Shown piece after piece: positions 41,814 to 48,488 of a stretch of 48,488 nt of DNA. Positions within the stretch are counted from its first letter, which is position 1. Every line of letters begins with the position of its first letter. Source of the stretch: Scytonema sp. RU_4_4 (lineage in GTDB: Bacteria > Cyanobacteriota > Cyanobacteriia > Cyanobacteriales > Nostocaceae); assembly GCA_012031965.1 (NCBI GenBank), contig JAAUSC010000028.1:1-48488 (forward strand), written 5' to 3'. The notes below the pieces were generated by a model. The model saw nothing but the letters and a program-made list of their open reading frames with translations. It ran no database searches and was not told where the DNA came from. The translations under genes and the position numbers were made by a program.

Positions 41814-42884
41814 TCAACTCCCTGTAGTTGTTGTCATGACAGGCTTCTCCTGTTGCGTTGATGACATTATTGGCGGATTTTGCAAATGTTTCTTAGCATA
41901 GCGGGTTGTCAGAAATTGGTTCAGTGCTTTGTCCATGTGACGCAGTATTTTCCCTGCGATGCGATCGCCAATTTTGCCAAAAGGCGCTTTACGAACAAGG
42001 GGGCTGATAATTGTCATATCTCGCCGCCACCCCAAACGCTTGTACTTATTTTTAAAGTACTCGTCTTCGGTGAGGTTCCACTTGTCTCGCAGGCGTTTCA
42101 GGCTAGTCTGTTCCCACGCATCGCTCCAACGCAGCATATAGTAGTGTAGGTCTGTCCACTCAAGTGGTGGTCCTGGCACATATGTTACTAGAGATTCTGG
42201 TTCAAGATAGATTTCGCCGCCAGCTTCAGCCACCAATATACATAAATCGACGTGCTCTTTTGTGTTTAGTAGTGCTTCATCCAAAAAACCAATTTTCTCA
42301 AATATCTCTGTGCGTACCATCATACAGTGGAATTCTGCTAGCCCTGTTTGCTGTCGCTGTAGTTGAGGACGTACATCTGCTATCTGCCGACCTTGTTTAT
42401 AAATTTTCTCAATTATTCGTCGTCTTGTTGTCTCGCCTTTAGTGTCCACTCTCACCCCAGATTCTCCACCTGCACAATGCACTTCTGTATGTAATGGAAG
42501 GTATTGACAGATAAGAGGACTTACTACACAGGCTCCTGTTTGCTCAGCACACTCCACCAATGCTTTCAGCCAGCCTGGAGTCACGACGACATCGTTATCT
42601 ATGAAAACAACATATTTGCTTGTAATTTGTTGTAAACCCAGGTTTCTGGCTCTATTTGGGGAGAGATAATGTTCAGTGCGAATCAGTTGAAATTGTTTTT
42701 CACTAGCTTGAGCTACCAAATAATCCCTGACATGAGAGGGTGAACCACCATCCACGTAAATTAATTTAAAAGGATACTCTGTATGCTCGTAGATGCTTTC
42801 AAGAGATTCACGAGTGAAACTGAAACGCTCCCGTGGAACAACAACAATCGTAACTTGTATTTCTGCAATTTCTGGGAAACTCAT
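41814..42884 (-). CDS. Family 2 glycosyltransferase
   Basis: A 356-residue glycosyltransferase with a GT-A N-domain. Landmarks are VTIVVVPRERFSFTRESLES at the start, LIYVDGGSPSHVRDYL, a conserved RARNLGLQ after the first acidic motif, and YVVFIDNDVVVTPGWLKALV for the DXD-type site. The acceptor region includes MVRTEIFEKIGFLDEALLNT. The C-terminal part (about 250-356) is basic and includes REP-like Trp/Tyr pairs of unknown role. It would add one sugar in the glycan made by this cluster. It lies 124 bp downstream of the GT4 gene. Confidence 0.88.
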   Translation of the reverse strand: MSFPEIAEIQVTIVVVPRERFSFTRESLESIYEHTEYPFKLIYVDGGSPSHVRDYLVAQASEKQFQLIRTEHYLSPNRARNLGLQQITSKYVVFIDNDVVVTPGWLKALVECAEQTGACVVSPLICQYLPLHTEVHCAGGESGVRVDTKGETTRRRIIEKIYKQGRQIADVRPQLQRQQTGLAEFHCMMVRTEIFEKIGFLDEALLNTKEHVDLCILVAEAGGEIYLEPESLVTYVPGPPLEWTDLHYYMLRWSDAWEQTSLKRLRDKWNLTEDEYFKNKYKRLGWRRDMTIISPLVRKAPFGKIGDRIAGKILRHMDKALNQFLTTRYAKKHLQNPPIMSSTQQEKPVMTTTTGS

Positions 42885-43008
42885 TTCTAAATCCTCTGCT
42901 AATCTGAAACGATTGTGTTTATTTTTAAAAGCAGCAAAAAAATAACAGCAAATGAAAGCACCCAGTTCTTTTTATCGTAGCACTAAGTACTATGATAAAT
43001 TCATCAAC

Positions 43009-44286
43009 CTAAGAATTTACGGATACATTTGGTATTTGATGAAATGAGTGTGAAGAACTCATCACGACTTGCTGATAAATCTTTACTAACTCATCATTCA
43101 GCCTGTTCATATCGTAATGTTCTTCTACATAAACACGACCGGCTCTGCCCATTTGTTCCCACATTTCTGGATGCTCAATAAAATAATGCACTTTTTGGGC
43201 TATTGCATCAGAATCACGTTCTGGAACAAGAAAACCGGAAATACCATCTTCTACTAATTCGGGAATACCACCGTGTCGAGTACCTATAACTGGCAAGCCC
43301 ATCGCCATTGCTTCTTTTAATGTGTTGACAGGAGCATCTTGGTTTCCATCTTCAGCGGTTATACTTGGAGCTATAAACAGATGAGTATTATCTAAAATTT
43401 CAATAATCTCTTTCTGGTTTTTCCAGCCAAGAAGCTTGACCTTATCAGCAACATTTAGCTCATCAATCACCTCCTGCAAGTTTTCTTTCAAATATCCATC
43501 ACCTATGATATTGTACTCAAAATTCTGATGAAGCTTTGCCACTTTAGCAACGGCACGAATACCATATTCTATGCCTTTCTTTTCAATAAGACGTCCTGTT
43601 GTTGCAATCATAATCTTACCGTCAGGACGGGGATAACGTGGCTTGTAAGTAAACCGACTACAATCTATTCCTGAGCCGTGGACAACAATTTTTTTCTCGT
43701 CACAACCTAATTGAATCGCTCGTTGTTTAAAAAACTCACAGTTGGCTAGAAAAAAATTTCCTTTAACAAATAGCTCATTATACACATCTTTCCCACAAGC
43801 TTTCACATACCAGCTGATATCAAAGCCTCGAAACGAAGTTATCAATTTTCCTTTGATGGCACCAATATCTCGTAAAATCATACCTTCGATGCCGTACATT
43901 CCAAATTGACAGTGAATAATATCGTATGATTGAGAGTTTAATAGAGGTATGACGGAGTAAAGCAACCTCATGGAAGTGGCTCGTTTTCCATACCTGAAAA
44001 TATTAAGAGATTGCAGCAAAACCAAAGGCTTTTTGTAAAAATTGGTACATATTAACGATAATCCTTTGAGAAAGCGCAAGAAGTAATTGTTAGGAATTTG
44101 AGGTATGTAGTAGGTGCGGTCAAGTAATTTATATTTCTCCACATCGGGATGAGTCTTAGAAGTATCATCAGGGTGATAGCCATAAATGTGAACTTCTTGA
44201 CCACGCACAAGCAACCCTGTAATCTGGTTCAAAATGAACGTCTCTGATAAGATAGGAAATGGTCCTACTATAAAGGCGATTTTCAT
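43009..44286 (-). CDS. Family 4 glycosyltransferase
   Basis: A 425-residue GT-B fold transferase from ATG 44286; the frame is open to 44388, but MKIAFIVGPFPILSETFILN is the usual family start. The N-domain has a Gly/Pro loop and DIIHCQFGMYGIEG. The C-domain carries the donor-binding set KIMIATTGRLIEKKGIEYGI, KVKLLGWKNQKEI, and the Glu region EAMAMGLPVIGTRHGGIPEL, then VEDGISGFLVPERD. It resembles colanic-acid or exopolysaccharide WcaL-type retaining transferases. It is the first gene of the glycan cluster, so its promoter is probably in 44287-44400. Confidence 0.9.
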   Translation of the reverse strand: MKIAFIVGPFPILSETFILNQITGLLVRGQEVHIYGYHPDDTSKTHPDVEKYKLLDRTYYIPQIPNNYFLRFLKGLSLICTNFYKKPLVLLQSLNIFRYGKRATSMRLLYSVIPLLNSQSYDIIHCQFGMYGIEGMILRDIGAIKGKLITSFRGFDISWYVKACGKDVYNELFVKGNFFLANCEFFKQRAIQLGCDEKKIVVHGSGIDCSRFTYKPRYPRPDGKIMIATTGRLIEKKGIEYGIRAVAKVAKLHQNFEYNIIGDGYLKENLQEVIDELNVADKVKLLGWKNQKEIIEILDNTHLFIAPSITAEDGNQDAPVNTLKEAMAMGLPVIGTRHGGIPELVEDGISGFLVPERDSDAIAQKVHYFIEHPEMWEQMGRAGRVYVEEHYDMNRLNDELVKIYQQVVMSSSHSFHQIPNVSVNS

Positions 44287-44661
44287 AAAGAATATACATA
44301 CTAGTTGTTTCAATGCTTTTCTCAAACAGAGATTCTGCATTGATATACTAAACTTTATACTAAAAAATTTATTATTTTTTTTCTGCAAACAGATTGTGGA
44401 AAATTTTTACAGTATCTTTAAAAGAATGAGAAAAATTCAAACCTTTTTTGAAGAAAGGATTGAGATGCTAACAATATTAAGTTTTGAATTTTTTCTTGAT
44501 TTTTTCTTTAATTGTAAAATGACTCGCTTATTTGAAACAAGACTATCTTGACTTTCTATACATCTATCCTAGAATAGATAGTTTTGATAATAGCAAATTT
44601 ATTTCGACTGTCAAGTTCCATCAGTACTATTAAACTAGTTACTCTGGTGGAACTTACCGTC
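44287..44661. other. Divergent intergenic region
   Basis: AT-rich region between the glycan cluster and cruP, with long T-runs (about 44364-44386, 44494-44512) and a small CTATC/GATAG hairpin (about 44564-44582). Both promoters should lie here. No gene is supported. Confidence 0.4.
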
Positions 44662-46200
44662 ATGTCCCTAACAGAAAATGTTCTTTCGCAGCTTCCAGGT
44701 AATATTTTAGACAAGTTACGTCAAGCTGATCGGATTTTGACATCACTCAGAGAGGGTGACGCCGCTGTACCAGTCGTGGTGAAAGAAACTCAGCAACCTT
44801 TAGGCGCTATAGATTGGGATGTTGTCATTTGCGGCGGGACATTAGGTATTTTGATTGGTTGTGCTTTAGCTTTGAAGGGAATGCGAGTCGCGTTAATAGA
44901 ACGCTCAATTTTGCGTGGTAGAGAGCAAGAGTGGAATATTTCTCGTAAAGAATTACAAGTTTTTTTGGAATTAAATTTACTTACGGATGCAGAATTAGAG
45001 CAGGCGATCGCCACAAAATACAACCCTGCGAGAGTGAGCTTTTGTGGTGGTACAGAAGTTTGGGTAACAGATGTCCTCAACATTGGTGTCGATCCAGTTT
45101 ATTTGCTGGAAACTTTAAAGCAGCGATTTCTTGCATCTGGTGGAAAGTTGTTTGAAAACACTCCATTTACAGAAGCGGTTGTTCATCCTGATGGAGTGAT
45201 GGTCAATAACCAATTCAAAACCAGGTTATTAATTGATGCAATGGGACATCTTTCTCCCATAGTGCAACAAGCACGTCAGGGAAAGAAACCAGATGCACTT
45301 TGTTTAGTTGTGGGAACTTGTGCTCAAGGTTTTCCAGAAAATCAGACAGGCGATTTGTTGTTATCGTTCACGCCCATACAAAATCAATGTCAATATTTTT
45401 GGGAAGCTTTCCCAGCAAGAGATGGTAGAACGACTTACATGTTTACTTACATGGACGCTAATCCACAACGCTTGAGTTTAGAAGCTCTCTTTGAGGATTA
45501 TCTGCGTTTCATGCCAAAATATCAAGGCGTGGAGTTAAGCCAGCTAACATTGAAACGAGCACTCTTTGGCTTTTTTCCCTCCTATCGTCATCCTCTGAAG
45601 ACACCTTGGAGTCGCATTCTACCCGTTGGAGATAGCAGTGGGAGTCAGTCTCCCTTGAGTTTTGGTGGTTTTGGTGCAATGGTGCGTCACTTGCGGCGTT
45701 TAACATTAGGTATTCACGAAGCTCTGGAAACAAATCAGTTATCTGCAAAGGAAATGACACTACTGCAACTATATCAACCTAGTTTAGCTGTGACTTGGCT
45801 CTTTCAAAGAGCTATGAGTGTTGACGTTAATCAAAAAATTGAACCAAATCAAATTAACCAACTATTGTCTGCAGTCTTTCAACAAATGCAACAACTCGGT
45901 GAACCCGTACTCAAACCATTTTTACAAGATATAGTACAGTTTCCAGCACTGACAAAAACACTCATAAAAACTTTCTTAACACATCCAGGATTAGTTGCCA
46001 AAGTCATTCCTCAAGTCGGTTTGGGAACTTTACTAGATTGGATGGTGCATTACGGGAACTTAGGAATTTACTCTGTTTTATTTTGGCTCAGTCAAATCTT
46101 AGAACCGTGGAAGAAAACTTTACCCACGACATCTAAATACTATTGGAATCGCTGGACTGATAGCTGGAAGTATGGTTCTGGTAGTGATTATTCTGATTGA
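44662..46200 (+). CDS. cruP: CruP, lycopene-cyclase-family FAD protein
   Basis: A 512-residue protein. ATG 44662 was chosen because GGTGGA precedes it at 44646-44651; the frame is open to 44584. It has the dinucleotide-binding motif DWDVVICGGTLGILIGCALA (residues 51-70), followed by VALIERSILRGREQEWNISR. The family signature PVGDSSGSQSPLSFGGFGAM occurs near 316-335 of the chosen protein, as in CruA/CruP. CruA is a lycopene cyclase in green sulfur bacteria and some cyanobacteria. CruP is its paralogue and is linked in cyanobacteria and plants to limiting carotenoid epoxides or oxidative stress, with weak or disputed cyclase activity. CruA versus CruP is my judgement from the N-terminal pattern. 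Confidence 0.8.
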   Translation: MSLTENVLSQLPGNILDKLRQADRILTSLREGDAAVPVVVKETQQPLGAIDWDVVICGGTLGILIGCALALKGMRVALIERSILRGREQEWNISRKELQVFLELNLLTDAELEQAIATKYNPARVSFCGGTEVWVTDVLNIGVDPVYLLETLKQRFLASGGKLFENTPFTEAVVHPDGVMVNNQFKTRLLIDAMGHLSPIVQQARQGKKPDALCLVVGTCAQGFPENQTGDLLLSFTPIQNQCQYFWEAFPARDGRTTYMFTYMDANPQRLSLEALFEDYLRFMPKYQGVELSQLTLKRALFGFFPSYRHPLKTPWSRILPVGDSSGSQSPLSFGGFGAMVRHLRRLTLGIHEALETNQLSAKEMTLLQLYQPSLAVTWLFQRAMSVDVNQKIEPNQINQLLSAVFQQMQQLGEPVLKPFLQDIVQFPALTKTLIKTFLTHPGLVAKVIPQVGLGTLLDWMVHYGNLGIYSVLFWLSQILEPWKKTLPTTSKYYWNRWTDSWKYGSGSDYSD

Positions 46201-46330
46201 TACTTTTATAAAAAAGGCGATATGTTGCGCCTCTACAATATTCCCTTTCCACCCAAAGATTACCTATTACGGTAGCAGGGAGAGAGAAAACATGCTACGT
46301 CTCTACAGTCCTTTCAAGCGGAAGTTTTCA

Positions 46331-46885
46331 TCAAGCCAACAATTCATCAACTGCTACACTGAAACCTTTTAGCACAATTTGAGTGCTGACAATTTCACCA
46401 GAAGTAAACACAAACCGTTGATTTTTTGTTATCACAATAATCCAACGATTTTCGGGAAACACCAGCCAAACTTCCTCGCCTCCAGACTGCAAATATTCTT
46501 GAGATTTAGCAATAACCTCTTCAGCCAAATCCGTAGGGGAAACAATCTCAGCAATGAGTGGGAAACTTTGGGGTAACACAGCAGGTTCACCAAATTGATT
46601 GAAAAGTTCTGGTGTGAGATAAGCAACATCAGGAACACGTCCCTGCTTGTTGGTACGACAGGGTACTTCTGTATAAACTTGTCCTCCTTGTCCGCTGGAG
46701 TCTTTGTAATTTCTCCAGTAAAAATATAAATTCCCTTGTATCCGGCTGTGCTTAAGTGTCACTCCATTTTTCTCTACTAATTCCCCATTCACCCATTCTG
46801 TATGATCGGGGGGATTCTGCATCCACTCTTCTAGTGAAAAATATTTTGCACTTGATACATTCGAGACGACTGTAGAAGTTAGCAT
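46331..46885 (-). CDS. Uma2-family (DUF820) endonuclease-like protein
   Basis: A 184-residue Uma2/DUF820 protein, a family hugely expanded in filamentous cyanobacteria. The PD-(D/E)XK-like core is visible: KNGVTLKHSRIQGNL (helix with Arg), RVPDVAYLTPE (Asp of the PD motif), PLIAEIVSPTD (ExV site) and KSQEYLQSGGEEVWLV. Function is unknown; nuclease activity is predicted from fold and possible roles include selfish or defence functions. It stands alone, with no clear partner. The N-terminal YFSLEEWMQNPPDHTEWVNG is typical of the family. Confidence 0.9.
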   Translation of the reverse strand: MLTSTVVSNVSSAKYFSLEEWMQNPPDHTEWVNGELVEKNGVTLKHSRIQGNLYFYWRNYKDSSGQGGQVYTEVPCRTNKQGRVPDVAYLTPELFNQFGEPAVLPQSFPLIAEIVSPTDLAEEVIAKSQEYLQSGGEEVWLVFPENRWIIVITKNQRFVFTSGEIVSTQIVLKGFSVAVDELLA

Positions 46886-47062
46886 TACTATATATTCTCC
46901 TTCGCAGTACTTACTAAGACGCTATCTCAAAAGGGAGCACAAGTTGGGAAGGTTACGCTCAGATTAGTGTTAATCAATTCATTTTCAACACCTGTACAAA
47001 CTTCTGGATACCTTGCTCTATGGGTGGGTCAAGCACAAAAAACATTAGCAACCATTTAGCGT

Positions 47063-47206
47063 GTACCTGATGAATTGTGGAAAAAACTCAGTTCCATTTT
47101 AGCTGAGTATGACGCGCCAAAACCAATTGGTCATAAACGTATTGATCTACGTGCTGCTCTAACATTACTGCTGATTATTTCTACAGACACCCCATTGCTG
47201 TTTTGA
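47063..47206 (+). pseudogene. IS5-type transposase N-terminal relic
   Basis: Reads VPDELWKKLSSILAEYDAPK followed by PIGHKRIDLRAALTLLL, the usual start of IS5-family (IS427/ISL2-like) transposases. It then runs out of homology and stops at 47206. It has no start codon and no downstream domain. It overlaps the last codons of the TPR gene on the other strand. The rest of 46886-47180 shows nothing further. Confidence 0.55.
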
Positions 47207-48488
47207 CTTTCTCAACTTGTCTGGGTGCTTGCATTTCTTGAAAGAGTGCGATCGCCTGAGCAAAATTTTCCCGACTTTTAGCAGCTTCCCCCATGATTTT
47301 ATGAGTTAATGCTAGTTGATAATAAGCTTCAGCTAAATCCCATTTAGCGCCTATTTCACCTAAAACTCTGATTCCTTTTTCATGACAAGCTACTGATTTT
47401 TCAAATTCTCCCTGTTCTCGATATAACTGTGCTAAACCAATTAAAGCTTTAGTTTTTGCTTGAGTATAAGGACTTTTTTCTGCATATTCTATATCTTTTT
47501 GGTATATTTCAAATGATTTTTCTATTTCTCCTAGATTCTTAAATGTTAGGGATAAGTAAAATAATCTATACTCTGTTACCCATGAAGGCAGTCCTTCTTC
47601 CGGTAGTTTATTGTAGAGGTAATTAGCAATCTCACTTGCTTCTTGATTTTGTCCCAAACAGGAATTTAAAAATGCTAGGTAAAACAAAACAGATGGAGCA
47701 TATTTATCATAGTCAACTTCCTCGCAAAGCTTAACAGCTTGCCGAAAAGTAGTGACGGCTTCGTCAAGTTCCCAGAAACCTATTTGACAAATTCCTATAG
47801 TTAAAAACGAATTGATGACTATTAATTTAATTTTTTTAAAATTTTCAGGCTCATTTTCTTGTTGTATTGATTGCAAGCAGGTAAGCGCTATTTCTCTTGA
47901 TTGCTTACAATAATTAATGGCTTGGTGAATTTCACCTTTGAGCCAGCATATAGCACCTAATGTATGGTAAAGTTTAGCAAGGCGATACCCTGGATTAAGC
48001 TTGTTTAATATTTCGTTGATGGCAGCGGTCATTTGTTTTAACAAACCTCGTTTGTAAAACGAACGCCCAAGAGATTCATGAGTTCCCCATTTATTATTTC
48101 TCTGTTTGATGATGACATCCGCAGCTTGTTCAAAATCTTCAATAACTACATAGTGATAGTAAGCTTCCAACGCTCTCAATGCATCTGTTGTGCCTTGAAC
48201 TGTATTCACACTATTTGTCCAAAAATCGGCAGCTTTGCGGTTCGCTGTCTCCCATTCTCCACTCAGTCGCAACCGAGCGATCGCTGCAGCCAGAATCACT
48301 GGATGTAGCCAGTATTTTTCGTTACGAGATTCTACTAAACATCGAGCGCATAAGCGATTAACCACCCGCCGACGTTGCGACTCTGGTACATCCCATAGCA
48401 AACACAAAACCCCTTCAATTGGAAAGGTACATCTTGATAGCGATAGCATCCCATACGGCAAAGGAGTCTATATGCTTCCGGAATGATT
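47181..48488 (-). CDS. TPR protein, C-terminal part of a larger regulator; frameshifted and cut by window end
   Basis: An open frame of 426 codons from 48461 that contains helical tetratricopeptide-type repeats (about 120-420, for instance KLYHTLGAICWLKGEIHQAI, ALIGLAQLYREQGEFEKSVA and AYYQLALTHKIMGEAAKSRE). The first 60 residues resemble the winged-helix end of an NB-ARC/STAND ATPase (RRRVVNRLCARCLVESRNEK). Upstream sequence in another frame reads PEAYRLLCRMGCYRYQDVPF QL and joins EGVLCLLWDVPE if one G is restored near 48421. So the true gene begins outside the window and carries a single-base frameshift, or the read has an error. Function is probably a STAND-type sensor; this is not proven. 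An IS5 relic abuts its 3' end. Confidence 0.65.

Noticed and set aside
1-48488. tRNA, rRNA, tmRNA or riboswitch genes
   Set aside because: I looked for T-loop GTTCRANYC sequences flanked by acceptor stems and for known riboswitch cores and found none I could support by eye; a covariance-model scan would be decisive.

Overview
The window is chromosomal DNA from a filamentous, probably heterocyst-forming cyanobacterium of the Nostoc/Tolypothrix/Scytonema type. The evidence is: at least 18 copies of the cyanobacterial octamer HIP1 (GCGATCGC); heptameric STRR-type tandem repeats; many small palindromic or MITE-like repeats; CrtO and CruP carotenoid enzymes; an SLH/OprB outer-membrane porin; AvaK/YsnF-type (DUF2382) stress proteins; and a PATAN-REC/CheW/MCP/CheA chemosensory operon of the kind used for hormogonium or phototactic motility. 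Assignments rest on reading the sequence and on knowledge of the families; no database search was run.

Layout, left to right. 1-3.7 kb: urease nickel chaperone ureE, then a manganese ABC importer mntC-mntA-mntB, whose ATPase gene carries a +1 frameshift at an A8 run. 3.8-6.9 kb: three tandem minus-strand PRC-barrel/DUF2382 paralogues. 7.2-10.7 kb: KDPG aldolase, a periplasmic L,D-transpeptidase, a short Hsp70-family ATPase and a small membrane protein. 11.8-14 kb: an intracellular-type subtilisin followed by a stand-alone protein resembling its propeptide. 14.1-19.6 kb: CrtO ketolase, a DUF2993 protein and a phosphoketolase-family enzyme. 20.2-24 kb: a TauD-like dioxygenase with a TauE-like exporter, then the porin. 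24.3-33.6 kb: a minus-strand signalling block (PATAN-REC regulator, double CheW, MCP, hybrid CheA, CheB), followed by a zinc-ribbon/TM/PstS-like protein. 33.6-34.3 kb: IS5-family relic. 35.1-36.7 kb: class I lysyl-tRNA synthetase. 37.1-44.3 kb: a small membrane protein and a glycan assembly/export cluster (three glycosyltransferases, Wzm/Wzt transporter, HD-like protein). 44.7-48.5 kb: CruP, a Uma2 nuclease-like protein, a transposase relic and a frameshifted TPR protein cut by the window end.

How parts fit together. MntCAB would import Mn2+. The chemosensory operon contains CheB but no CheR in the window. The glycan cluster has the organisation of ABC-transporter-dependent O-antigen or exopolysaccharide export. 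CrtO and CruP both belong to the carotenoid family set but lie about 29 kb apart.

The most unusual features are repeat and mobile DNA acting on genes. A palindromic repeat is read in frame as part of the MntC lipoprotein leader. Another adds about 12 residues to the phosphoketolase. A third interrupts a dead IS5 transposase, and that IS end lies directly upstream of the PATAN-REC gene. The best candidate for a little-described functional pair is the subtilisin plus orphan propeptide-like protein.
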